This document shows, one piece after another, positions 40,226-49,050 of a DNA stretch of 64,000 nt. The position numbers and the translations under genes are program-made. Under the pieces are notes generated by a model. That model ran no database searches. It saw only the letters and a list, made by a program, of their open reading frames with translations, and was not told where the DNA came from. Each line of letters begins with the position of its first letter. The stretch's first letter is position 1. Source of the stretch: Paulinella micropora (lineage: Eukaryota > Cercozoa > Imbricatea > Euglyphida); NCBI GenBank assembly GCA_009731375.1, contig BJOX01000301.1, forward strand, positions 616,822 through 680,821, in the 5' to 3' direction.

Positions 40226-41283
40226 CCTGTCCGCGCCTTCTTCAACGCGTCTACGGCCGCTACAGAAGTCCCTTGGTTTGTCGACTCCGCGGTCGAGTTG
40301 ATGGCCCAGTCGCTCTCAGGTGGCACCAGCGCAACGTATGGTTCTGCCATCCACAAGCTTCAAGAGTTCGGGGAGTCCTACGCTACAGATCGCTGGAAGC
40401 CCCAATGGTGGAGGCCAGACCCAGTTTTCATCGTGCTCTTCCTGGTTTGGCTGTCCAGCTTCTTCGCCGTCTCTCCTGTTAAAGTATATATGTATGCCAT
40501 CCGGGACTTCTGTCTCCGGTTGCGAATGGATGATCCAACCGACAATCACTATGTCGAGATGGTATGGAAAGGAATCAAGCGCAGTAAGCGCACAAAATTG
40601 GACAATCGTCTGACGCTCGAATTCTGGATGCTTCTTGCTGTGGCGTCCTTCGTGTTCGGACAGCGTTCTAACAGATCCATCCCCACGTCTACGCGCCACT
40701 TATGGATAACCGTGGCAACCGTTGCGGTCTGGGGCTTCTTTGGTCTGCTCCGGGTCGGCGAGTTGGTAGCCTCTGGCTCCCTTGCCACCTGTCGATTCCT
40801 TGTTAATTCTTCTGTGAGAACCGTCTACAGCGATGGCCTCAATCTCGTTATGGTACGACTCGATGGTGCCAAGCAAGATCCCTTCCGGCGAGGCTGTGAC
40901 GTGGGGCTCGGGGAGCAAGACAACCCGCTAATCTGCCCGCACCAATGGAAGGAGCTATAATGCAAGAGCCGTGATTGCTTCAGTCTTCCGTCAGCCGGTC
41001 TGCAGCCGTTCTTCCGCCTCGCTGACGATTCCCCAGTTAATAGCTCTACGTTTGTCGACACAATGCGCTTCCTGCTTAAGAAGGCCCGTGTTCCTACAGC
41101 AGCTCGCTTCAACGGGATTTCGCTACGCCGCGGGGGTGCTGCTCGTCTCTTCGCCTGCGGTGCCTCCGACACTGCAATCATGCGAGCGGGCAGGTGGTCC
41201 AACTGTTTCAGGCTCTACGTGGGCGCCAACATGACAGAACTAGTTATAGAACAGAAAGCCATGGGGGGGTCAGAGAAGCTCTA
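40226..41283 (+). pseudogene. DIRS-like tyrosine recombinase
   Basis: N-terminal SAM-like helices (SATYGSAIHKLQEFGESY), then FFGLLRVGELV with the first catalytic Arg (40751-40753), an in-frame TAA at 40958, then RFNGISLRRGGAARLF with the second Arg, and AGRWSNCFRLYV with the nucleophilic Tyr (41216-41218). The His of H-x-x-R is Ile here. An alternative path uses two compensating frameshifts around 40955 and 41005 (CPHQWKELYNARAVIASVF then GLQPFFRLADD). The enzyme integrates the circular element DNA. Confidence 0.82.
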
Positions 41284-41554
41284 GGCTCAGGCTCGGGTGG
41301 GGGTAGTTAGTCTGAGTTAGTTTCACGCTCGCTCTTTGTCAGTGTGACCAGACCGTCTAGTCTTGGACGGATCCGGCCGCAGTTCCACTTGCCTTGTCGT
41401 ATGTTGAGCGAGCTTGAAAGAGCGCTTGAGCCTAGACCTCTATTCTTTTCACCATTTGATTCCGACGAGATCGGATCGTCTAGGCTTCCATTAAAGCTCT
41501 GTTCTTTGTTCTGTGTTTCTCAGTAAGAAAAGAGTAACCAAGGATTAAAGTAGA
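41284..41554 (+). other. DIRS-like 3' untranslated region
   Basis: 270 bp without a gene. It includes two related GATC-containing words (gacggatccgg, gagatcggatcg) and ends in aaagtagattttaa at the Copia junction. Confidence 0.55.
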
Positions 41555-41560
41555 TTTTAA

Positions 41561-42567
41561 CCAAACGTGTTCCTAAGGACCAATTCGAATATCTCGTTAG
41601 TAAATTTATGGTAACACTTGATCCATAATTTTACATCTCAAGTCTGCAAACTCACGCAAAATACGCAAATTTACGCAAAGTCAACTCATGTTATTGTTTT
41701 GTGAGTTTTCTCTCTTTGAAGTGTGCAGGAAGTGTTTTGCGCAGGTAGTCGAGCGGCATCTTTAGGCATTGCTTCCGTTGAAGTTGAAGTCGAGCGCGAG
41801 AACGAAGCGCGTGGATCGTCCACCATCGGTCGTTGATCGCGGCAAGAGCGGAAGAAGAGCATATGCCGACGAAGCAGAGTGCGGCGGGAGTAGTTTTTAA
41901 TGGCGGAATGGCAAATGTAACTAATTATATTGGACTCATTGAGTCAGTAATGTAATTTAGTCAAGCACTAATTTTGTCAAGCAGAGGGACCGACGCTGAA
42001 GTTTCAATCGACAAGTTCGAGATGCCCACACGGCGAAGAAGCGGCGGCGATGGACTTGAAGCAGGGACAATTTTTAAGTTTTGAGTCATAACTGACTGAA
42101 TTTCAGGTTGTCAAACGGATATAACTATCTTTTCAATTTTGCAATTTTTTGGAATCAGTGCCATTATCACAATATGCAATAGTTATTAATTGTAGATGTA
42201 TTGATTACTCATAACTTGCATTATCGACATAGAACTAAGGGGGAGCGTTGGTAGGACAATTACGTTTTACTTTTCAAGTAGTAATTACTTTGTGACTGGT
42301 AAGTAATTTATCCGTATAGTTCTAGTCAATAATTGTAACGGACGTAACGGTCATATTGGCATTCAGAATCGGACAATAACCATTGTGTAATAATTACAGT
42401 CGTGCGGACTTTATTTCAGTTTCATTATTACCTTTGAGTTTGTCAGTTCTGCTATTTACGTGCGGATTAAAAGTGTCGATTGGTATCGTGGCTTCTAACG
42501 GAGTCTCTCAGCAAACCGGCGTCCAAGGTATTAGGTCCGTGAGTGACCGGGTATTACCTAATCAACG
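41561..42567 (+). mobile_element. Copia 3' end, right arm: pol terminus, 3' UTR and LTR
   Basis: Resumes the Copia sequence broken at 34536 (...accaaacgtgttcctaagg; LVSKFMV terminus). The 3' LTR 42246-42567 follows a gggggag polypurine tract. It is immediately followed by ataat and the gag sequence aatcaccaatgcc, the same junction as in the left arm, so the insertion predates duplication of the arms. Confidence 0.9.
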
Positions 42568-43134
42568 ATAATCACCAATGCCTTACAAAACCCTGAGTAT
42601 GCGTCAGAGGGGGTGAGGAAGGATTGGGGAGGATGGATCAGCACGCTGAAGATGAACAAGAAGCAGCATGTATGGTCTTTTGAGGAATGGTTGGAGGAGT
42701 TGGAAGAAAAAGCATTGGAAATAGACAGAAATAAAGAAAGAGAGAAGAAGATGAAGAAAGAAAAAGGACACGCAGGGAAAGATGCCAACAAAAGAGAGGA
42801 AGGGCAGAGAGGTGTGTGTTTTGGGTTTCAAAGAGAGAGTAGATGCAAGTGGGGGGATGAGTGTCATTTTGCTCATACAGAGGGGTCAGTCACTATGCGA
42901 AGTGTGCCAGGGGTGTGCTACATGTTTGAACAGTCAGGCAGCTGTGATAGATCTAACTGTAGGTTTAAACACACCACCACTAATAAGAAAGGGGGAGGGA
43001 AAGGAACAGGAACGAGAAAGAAGACATGGAAGAAAGGAGAGAAATGTTTCAACTGTAACATGGAGGGGCATGTGTTCTCCGCATGTGAGAAGGAGTGCAG
43101 GATGTGTCGGGGTGAGCATAGACTGCATGAGTGA
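42568..43134 (+). CDS. Gag C-terminal half with two CCCH fingers and a CCHC knuckle, right copy
   Basis: Same protein as 9988-10549: EEWLEELEEKALEIDRN helix, two C-x8-C-x4/5-C-x3-H fingers and CFNCNMEGHVFSAC. No 5' half of this gag is present in this arm, because the region left of the Copia LTR is Copia/DIRS sequence. Confidence 0.8.
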   Translation: MITNALQNPEYASEGVRKDWGGWISTLKMNKKQHVWSFEEWLEELEEKALEIDRNKEREKKMKKEKGHAGKDANKREEGQRGVCFGFQRESRCKWGDECHFAHTEGSVTMRSVPGVCYMFEQSGSCDRSNCRFKHTTTNKKGGGKGTGTRKKTWKKGEKCFNCNMEGHVFSACEKECRMCRGEHRLHE

Positions 43135-43754
43135 AGAGATGAAGAAGGCGAGAGAAGAGCTAGGTGAGAAGGAAGAACCGAGAGAGAAGGAAAAGAGAGC
43201 AAAAAGGGAACATGGAAAGTTTGGTAGGGGGAGTAAGTCAGACACTTCTGACACAGATAGGGGGAGTGAGTCAGACACAGATGAGGAAGGTGAGAAGGTC
43301 AAAGCATTAAAAAAGGATGATGAGATTTTTGACAGGGCGAGACAGAGCAGGCATGGTAAAGGAGAAGGCCCACATGGGCAAAGTGATGGTAGTACAAGAG
43401 AGAGAAGTCTATCGTCAATGTGAGGGGCGAGTGTCAGGTGAGCAGCAATGTTTTGTATGCACACATGACATGGAGAGTGAGAATGTGTTGTTGCGAGAGG
43501 CAGCGTATGGTTTGTTGAGAGTGCGATTTGGCGGGTTACACACAGATCAGGAAAGAGAGAGTGAGAAGGAAGCCCCAGTGATGGGGGAGCAAAACAAAGT
43601 TAGCACACTCAAACCGTTAGTTGAAAAGAAGAAGATAGAGAAGGAGAAGCGCTCAAAGCGCTGGAGTGAGAAAAAGAAAGGAAAGGCAGTGACGAAGAAG
43701 GTGTGCCCAGTAGAAGGGCTAAGGCATGTTAAGGCCTTCCCCCCTCCATCCTGA
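43135..43754 (+). pseudogene. Lys/Glu-rich gag tail, right copy
   Basis: Mirror of 9368-9985, with the same two frames and the same stop at 43752-43754. It directly precedes the GC-rich Ulp1 segment. Confidence 0.5.
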
Positions 43755-43815
43755 TCCTAGACTACAGTGCCATTGTCAAGCGATTCAAACGAGGAGATGA
43801 TAAGAAATCGTTCTC

Positions 43816-44535
43816 GTGGTCCCGGACGAACGAGACCCATGCGCGACCAGGGAAAATGCGCGTCTTTTCTACCAGATCCTGCCCCCAATACTAAACGCAG
43901 ACCCTGACAAGGCCCATGATGGTGACAAACCTGCGCAACCAACCAACCTCATGCTATTTGATTTTGAGCCGACGGACTTCAGGAGACCTTATCTCCGCCT
44001 CGAACGGGATCTCGTCGCAGGAGTGATTTCGAGGGCACCGGAAGACACCCGCACCGTACGTGCAGACCTATGGTGGGCAAGGGAGGCCCCCACGGCGCTC
44101 CGCCCTGCCGACGACCAACAAAGAAGACGCCTGATACTCCAGGCCTCCACCCTGATAGGTACTGTTACCCGAGTATGCCCTACGGATTCAGCGAGCCCCT
44201 CTCCCAAGTGGACCGACCTGGCCTCAGCCCAAGTTACGTTCCTGGCGAGAACGAACGCAGAAAGAGCCGAACGATCCATCATATACGGTCCTGACCGACG
44301 CTGGAAAGTCACCATGCAACGTGTCGTCACGCAGCCACCTATCCCAACTGAAGAGGAGATCCGCCTTATGGCCACTGAGGAAGATAACGAGGAAGCAGAC
44401 GACGCACCGCCAGGCATACCCAGCAGGATGCCCAGAGCACCTACAGATCGGAACCAGCCCCAGGAGCGATGGATCACCTACCTGCCTGGCGACAGGTACA
44501 AAACCGAAGCTCAAACATACACCAGGCATTCATGA
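43816..44535 (+). CDS. Hypothetical N-terminal segment of the Ulp1-bearing ORF, right copy
   Basis: 239 codons identical to 8587-9306, opening at a GTG after an in-frame TAA (43801). No family recognised. Confidence 0.5.
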   Translation: MVPDERDPCATRENARLFYQILPPILNADPDKAHDGDKPAQPTNLMLFDFEPTDFRRPYLRLERDLVAGVISRAPEDTRTVRADLWWAREAPTALRPADDQQRRRLILQASTLIGTVTRVCPTDSASPSPKWTDLASAQVTFLARTNAERAERSIIYGPDRRWKVTMQRVVTQPPIPTEEEIRLMATEEDNEEADDAPPGIPSRMPRAPTDRNQPQERWITYLPGDRYKTEAQTYTRHS

Positions 44536-44620
44536 TCCTCGGATGCCATGAAGCCAGCCACGCGGCCCATCGTGTTGCTGAGGAGGAATCGGCACTCACA
44601 GTTCTGGAACAACACCGCCT

Positions 44621-45013
44621 TTGAAGGTCTACACTGACGGTAACCACATCCCAGACGATGTGACCTGGGAAGGCAATCTGGGTGGTCGAGTCCTCACCAG
44701 TGGACTAGCCTACCGTCTTGGCATGACCCCTCTTCTGCTCTTCCAGAGCGGAGAAGTCGGACTCTACGACGAGGAAATACCATCCCCTGACCGCGCCAAT
44801 CCTACTTCCAAGCTTAAGCTAACTGACAAACGGGCAAGGGAAGAACCGCCCTCTGACGCCCCTGCCACGACCGTCTCCCCCGAGTTCATTCAGGGCCATC
44901 ATGACCCCTGCATGAAGGCCACCATTACCTTTGAGGACCAAATACCACCGAAGGCGGCCTTCTGGACGCGAAGACAACACCACGTTGATCCTACCGAGGA
45001 ACGCCATCAATAA
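44621..45013 (+). CDS. Hypothetical segment preceding the Ulp1 domain, right copy
   Basis: 130 codons identical to 8108-8500. A C present in the left arm (cctgagg) is absent just upstream (ctgagg, near 44580), the only indel I found between the arms in this region. Confidence 0.45.
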   Translation: MKVYTDGNHIPDDVTWEGNLGGRVLTSGLAYRLGMTPLLLFQSGEVGLYDEEIPSPDRANPTSKLKLTDKRAREEPPSDAPATTVSPEFIQGHHDPCMKATITFEDQIPPKAAFWTRRQHHVDPTEERHQ

Positions 45014-45548
45014 TGTCAAGAAACCCAATGGGTGGCTCACAGATGACATCATTCACGCCTGCCTCGCTGATCTTGAGGAGGAAGCACGGATGCATGGTGC
45101 CCTTATTATCGGCCCCAACATGTCCTGGAATCTTCATACCAAGGACGATTACTTCCTCCTCAGAGCCCTGGGAAATAAGCCCATCGACCAACGCTACCAT
45201 CATCTTCTCATACCGGTTAATGTCGCAAACATGCACTGGTTCTTCATGATGATCTCCGTCACTCTAACACGACAAGGTCCTGGACGGGTCTGTGGGCCGG
45301 AAGACCTCAAGCTTGGCGACCAGGCTACCAGATCGAAGCCACTAATCCTCATCTTTGACTCCCTCCCATCCTGCACGGCGGGACAGAAGTTCGACATCCC
45401 CAAGATGATCAACGCCTGGAGCGACAACCTACGCAAGGTCAGCTTCCTTAAGCAAGATTCCACCACGGGGTACATCCACGTTCCCGTCCCGGAGCAGGAG
45501 GAAGGATCTGGGACATGTGGCCTCCATACGCTCTTCCACATGACATGA
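44931..45548 (+). CDS. Ulp1/C48-like cysteine protease domain, right copy
   Basis: 205 codons identical in sequence to the left copy. His102 codon at 45234-45236 and Cys196 codon at 45516-45518, with Asp143 and Gln189 between. The same frameshift separates it from the upstream segment. Conservation of the whole H-D-Q-C set suggests that the protease was under constraint before this locus decayed. Confidence 0.8.
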   Translation: MRTKYHRRRPSGREDNTTLILPRNAINNVKKPNGWLTDDIIHACLADLEEEARMHGALIIGPNMSWNLHTKDDYFLLRALGNKPIDQRYHHLLIPVNVANMHWFFMMISVTLTRQGPGRVCGPEDLKLGDQATRSKPLILIFDSLPSCTAGQKFDIPKMINAWSDNLRKVSFLKQDSTTGYIHVPVPEQEEGSGTCGLHTLFHMT

Positions 45549-45575
45549 GCAGCAAGCAACCCACTGGGCCTTCAG

Positions 45576-46121
45576 ATGGGTGGTATTGACCAGACTAACT
45601 GGGACTCCAAGGCAACAGAGCTTAAATATATCCTACCGGACCTTCAATCGGAAAGGAAACGACTGTACCAATACCTGATGGGACGAGCCAAACGCAAGAA
45701 ACGCATCCACCGAGAGAATGACTCTGATGCGGAGAAGGAGACCATCAGCGAAAGGAAAAAGAAAGGCGCAAGACATGGGAAAACCAATGCTACCACCAAC
45801 ACTGGCAATATACGGGATGCGGCCCAACAGGACAACCTTCCGGTGCCGACACACCAGATTACGTCACCTACGGTACCCTTCAGCGACCCGAACACCCGCA
45901 CTGATTTAGAGATACCCAACGAGGACGGGAGCGATCCAACGACACAAACAGCCACCAAGATAAATAGAGAGCACCCCCCCTCCATACATTCCTACAAAGG
46001 AGGAGACGGCGAAGGAGGAGAAGCAACAACAAAGGGTCACGCTTGCTACAACCCTGCAAGACCCTTCTCGGTGGCACGAATGGATCAAGCTCTCACCGCT
46101 GGCATGGAAGATGCTCACTAA
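45576..46121 (+). CDS. Hypothetical linker downstream of the Ulp1 domain, right copy
   Basis: 181 codons identical to 7000-7545, with a basic GRAKRKKRIHR patch and an acidic low-complexity tail. Confidence 0.5.
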   Translation: MGGIDQTNWDSKATELKYILPDLQSERKRLYQYLMGRAKRKKRIHRENDSDAEKETISERKKKGARHGKTNATTNTGNIRDAAQQDNLPVPTHQITSPTVPFSDPNTRTDLEIPNEDGSDPTTQTATKINREHPPSIHSYKGGDGEGGEATTKGHACYNPARPFSVARMDQALTAGMEDAH

Positions 46122-46500
46122 TAAGGCTCAAGAGTTCAAAGAAACATACCTGAGGGTGGCCCAAGCCACTGGTCACCACTGGTTACGGCCCCTGACGGAT
46201 TGTACCTGCCCGGCCCACGCTGGACCCGTTGTCATCGACAAGAGCACACAGGACAAGCTGTGGCTCACAGCCCAACAGGATATTTACAGGCCAGGGAGCA
46301 CCAGACAACTGGAAGATGCATGGCGCATGGTCGAAGGCCGGATGACGGAGGATGACCGGGTATCCCATGGACGGAAGGGCAAGACTGAAGACAAGGAGAC
46401 GCAACAAAGGGGACGACGCGAATGGGTTCTGAGGAACCCCACATCGTATCAGTACCATCTTCAAATAGCGCACTCTGCCCACGCGGAGAATTTTCAGTGA
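45967..46500 (+). CDS. Hypothetical CTCPAH-containing segment, right copy
   Basis: Mirror of 6621-7150. The frame opens near 45967, overlapping the previous piece, and reads through LQDPSRWHEWIKLSPLAW and CTCPAHAGPVV to a stop at 46498. Confidence 0.45.
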   Translation, partial: ESTPPPYIPTKEETAKEEKQQQRVTLATTLQDPSRWHEWIKLSPLAWKMLTNKAQEFKETYLRVAQATGHHWLRPLTDCTCPAHAGPVVIDKSTQDKLWLTAQQDIYRPGSTRQLEDAWRMVEGRMTEDDRVSHGRKGKTEDKETQQRGRREWVLRNPTSYQYHLQIAHSAHAENFQ

Positions 46501-46507
46501 ACAGGAT

Positions 46508-46768
46508 ATGAAAGCTCACCGAACCTTTGGTAGGCTACTGGAAAAGACACGTATGTCCCAGGCATGCCTTAATCGACGAAGACGCTTCCTCCAGACCCAT
46601 AACCTCCCGCCCCCCCTGGATTCCTGCAGCACATCCGTGATCTATAAGTTGGCAGCAGAAGCGGGATATCGTAGCCCACTCAGCTCAGAGTCGGACGAGG
46701 AGAACCCCACGCTTGACTCTGCTCCCCCCCCCCGAGTCCAGTGGACACCACACCAGACCTCTGCATAA
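46508..46768 (+). CDS. Hypothetical fragment, right copy
   Basis: 86 codons identical to 6353-6613; basic N-terminus and Pro/Ser-rich C-terminus. Confidence 0.45.
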   Translation: MKAHRTFGRLLEKTRMSQACLNRRRRFLQTHNLPPPLDSCSTSVIYKLAAEAGYRSPLSSESDEENPTLDSAPPPRVQWTPHQTSA

Positions 46769-47529
46769 CGGAGACGTCGGGACCTCGGGATATCCAGACC
46801 AGCCAGGAAGAACCAAACATGGCGGACACGGCGAAGGATGAAACGTCCCAGAGACCGGCAACTGCACACTCGTCGTGCTCCGATAACAAGACCTCTGAGC
46901 CCCCCACCGACACAACAACTCCTCCAGAGGACAAAGGGAACTCTTCCATGCTGACAGTAACCCTGGGTACCACTAAGGGTCAGGCATTACCAAATGTAGA
47001 AAGCGCCGCGGATCCTACAAAGCACACTCCAACAAGTACCCTCCAGGATCTTAATTTGGAAGACGTGGTACATTCAGCAGAATTACGACAGGCCGAGACA
47101 CAGCCGCCCCTTACCGCAGCAGAGGAAGCGTCCTTCTCCACATGGAAGAGGCAGACGAGGCCAACGTGCCCCAGGAGGAGGCATTTGAGGGGAAAAGCGA
47201 CATACCCAGCGCCCCCCCCACCGGACAATGCGTTAGACCAACACCTCCCACCTGAGACGACCACTACCCACGAAATGCAGGACAACGCGGACACTACTGA
47301 TCCTCGATGCACAGAACGGGGGCAGCGCGATGCCCTACCATCCACCTCCTCGGACCCCCACGATCCCCCCTCTTCCTCTTCCTCGGCTTCCTCTCTTCCG
47401 CCGCCCTCCTTCCCCCCTCTTACTACTCCCGATCCATGCCTTCTGGCCCCTCCTCTCTCCCTTCGCCCTCGGCTCCTCCACCCCAGTTATCTTCCATCCC
47501 CCCCTCCTCCCCCTCTTCCGCGAACCTGA
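46741..47529 (+). CDS. Acidic to Pro/Ser-rich segment, right copy
   Basis: 262 codons. The first 165 match 5886-6380. The end is a Pro/Ser tract that has diverged from the left arm by several short indels. No domain recognised. Confidence 0.45.
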   Translation: MDTTPDLCITETSGPRDIQTSQEEPNMADTAKDETSQRPATAHSSCSDNKTSEPPTDTTTPPEDKGNSSMLTVTLGTTKGQALPNVESAADPTKHTPTSTLQDLNLEDVVHSAELRQAETQPPLTAAEEASFSTWKRQTRPTCPRRRHLRGKATYPAPPPPDNALDQHLPPETTTTHEMQDNADTTDPRCTERGQRDALPSTSSDPHDPPSSSSSASSLPPPSFPPLTTPDPCLLAPPLSLRPRLLHPSYLPSPPPPPLPRT

Positions 47530-48496
47530 CGGACCCTTGCGGAGCCCAACGCAGCGGGGACGACCAACAGCTACTGGCCACCAGCCAGCATACCCTCCAT
47601 CATCTACCCAGACCACAGACGAGAGGCAACTGACCCCCCTCAAGGACCAGGCTCCTCTCCACATACCCAAGACTGACGCACCAATACCAGTACCATCCCC
47701 ATGGGACCACGACCCGCAAGGAACGATCCGACTGGAAGCACAGGCACACCCAGGCGGACGAGACGAACGGCAAGTGCGGACCGAGAAGCCTAGAAGGGAA
47801 TTACTCTCCAACCGTCCCATCTCAAACGATGATCGCACTCTACTGCGCGACAATCGACATAGCCGGACCACCCCAAGGTCAGAAGGAAGCGCATCTAGAC
47901 GACAATCATCTGGCACATCCTCTAGCAAGCACTCCCCCCGCCGAAGACGAGATAGATCCTCCTCCAGGGAGCGAAGACGCTTAAAAAGGAATGACCACGC
48001 ACGGTCACGGTCCCAAACACGCGGACGGAGCTGCTCCAGACCCCGATCGCCCACACGTAGATCCTCGACTACCCAACGGACTGACAGCAGCAGGATGACC
48101 AACCGACAAACCGAGAAGCCATGGGACCTACAGCGGCGCATGGGGAGCGGGAACAAGAGTCGCGACCGTAGAGACAGCACTTCTGGGAAACGGGAGATCA
48201 ATAAGCACGGGACCCGACACATTGAAACTTCTTCCGGAGGAAAACGACCCATCCAGGACACGCAAACGAAAACGGTCCCCCAACCAAGAACCACAGCAAC
48301 GACTCACGCCAGACCCGGAGACACCAGAGCCACTCCGCCAATCGCCACCCGAAAGGCGAAGATCAGGATCTCCAAGACAACGCAGAGATACGCATACGCC
48401 AAAACGACGACGAGTGTCACCGAGGCCTACTTCTCGCGCAAAAAGAAAGGATGGAAACGGCAGCAGTTCCAGCCGGGAACAACAGTCACCACCTAA
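47330..48496 (+). CDS. Arg/Ser-rich continuation of the Ulp1-bearing ORF, present only on the right
   Basis: 388 codons. After a Pro/Leu-rich start (frame uncertain) it becomes strongly Arg/Ser/Asp-rich (SSSKHSPRRRRDRSSSRE, RSRSQTRGRSCSRPRS), an RS-domain-like composition seen in RNA-binding splicing proteins. Two other frames also stay open here, so the reading frame is not certain. This part has no counterpart in the left arm, which ends at about 5600. Confidence 0.45.
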   Translation: MPYHPPPRTPTIPPLPLPRLPLFRRPPSPLLLLPIHAFWPLLSPFALGSSTPVIFHPPLLPLFREPDGPLRSPTQRGRPTATGHQPAYPPSSTQTTDERQLTPLKDQAPLHIPKTDAPIPVPSPWDHDPQGTIRLEAQAHPGGRDERQVRTEKPRRELLSNRPISNDDRTLLRDNRHSRTTPRSEGSASRRQSSGTSSSKHSPRRRRDRSSSRERRRLKRNDHARSRSQTRGRSCSRPRSPTRRSSTTQRTDSSRMTNRQTEKPWDLQRRMGSGNKSRDRRDSTSGKREINKHGTRHIETSSGGKRPIQDTQTKTVPQPRTTATTHARPGDTRATPPIATRKAKIRISKTTQRYAYAKTTTSVTEAYFSRKKKGWKRQQFQPGTTVTT

Positions 48497-48776
48497 GCAC
48501 AAGCAGCGGACTTCAAGACGCAGACGAGATACTCACACCCGGCCAAGACGCAGCAGTGAGTCTCCGACGACCATGCCCCGCGGAACAAACCAGAGGAACA
48601 GCAGTGAGAACTCTGACAGAAACAACAATCAACAGGAGACAGGTACACCTCCTCGTCAGGGGACACAGACCCAAGCCATCACGAGCTTCCCGTCAGCACG
48701 CCCACGGACCCGATCGCCTGAGTCTCCACCACGCCGACACACCTCCCCTAGCACGATGATACTGCCGAGACCTACA
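48497..48776 (+). other. Arg-rich low-complexity sequence, possible ORF end
   Basis: The Arg/Ser/Pro-rich composition continues in another frame (RTSRRRRDTHTRPRRS) until about 48770, just before the inverted-repeat unit. Probably the degraded end of the Ulp1-bearing segment. Confidence 0.4.
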
Positions 48777-49050
48777 TATTACTGGGTACATTCAAGTGTC
48801 AAACTCAGCAATAGAATGTGTTAAGGGGCAGATTTCAGATTAGTGATCAGAATGAGGCGTCGCCTCATTCAAATTATTTCAATTTAACGGCTATATACGT
48901 CCGCAAATCTGCATAATTTTTGAGAAATATTACAGTTAAATTGAATTAATTTGAATTCTGACCACTAATCTAAAATCTGACAGCTAATCTGAAATCTGAC
49001 ATTTAACTCAAATTCGCTGGCTGAGTTTGACACTTGAATGTACACAGTAA
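48777..49050. mobile_element. MITE-like unit with ~32-bp terminal inverted repeats
   Basis: The left end tattactg.gtacattcaag...aaactcagc (48777-48808) is the reverse complement of 49018-49050 apart from one central base. Sub-terminal parts (agatttcagattag) also pair imperfectly with the other half. The interior is AT-rich and has no ORF. No clear target duplication is seen. Confidence 0.7.

Larger units (their letters stand above)
34537..41554 (+). mobile_element. DIRS-like tyrosine-recombinase retrotransposon
   Basis: The element interrupts Copia codons: gcagatgTTTTAA on the left (to 34536) and TTTTAAccaaacgtg on the right (from 41555) rejoin to the sequence of the intact copy. The order is Gag with a CCCH/Cys-His finger, Ser-rich spacer, RT, RNase H and tyrosine recombinase. 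RT-RH-YR without integrase defines the DIRS order. No LTRs flank it, and I see no long terminal repeats. Short GC palindromes lie at the left end and a weak inverted similarity (ttactctttt) exists between the ends. Frameshifts in gag, a stop and a frameshift before RNase H and a stop in the recombinase make this copy defective. Confidence 0.85.
41561..47520 (+). repeat. Right arm of a near-identical inverted duplication
   Basis: Position x here corresponds to 53122 minus x on the left down to about 8541, and 53121 minus x beyond a 1-bp indel there. Encoded proteins are identical over several kilobases, with only scattered SNPs (ccgcaatctgc against ccgcactctgc). The left arm is about 5600-11555. 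Homology further inside continues as Copia (left 11556-12490, right 33570-34530). Both arms share the same frame breaks. Confidence 0.93.
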
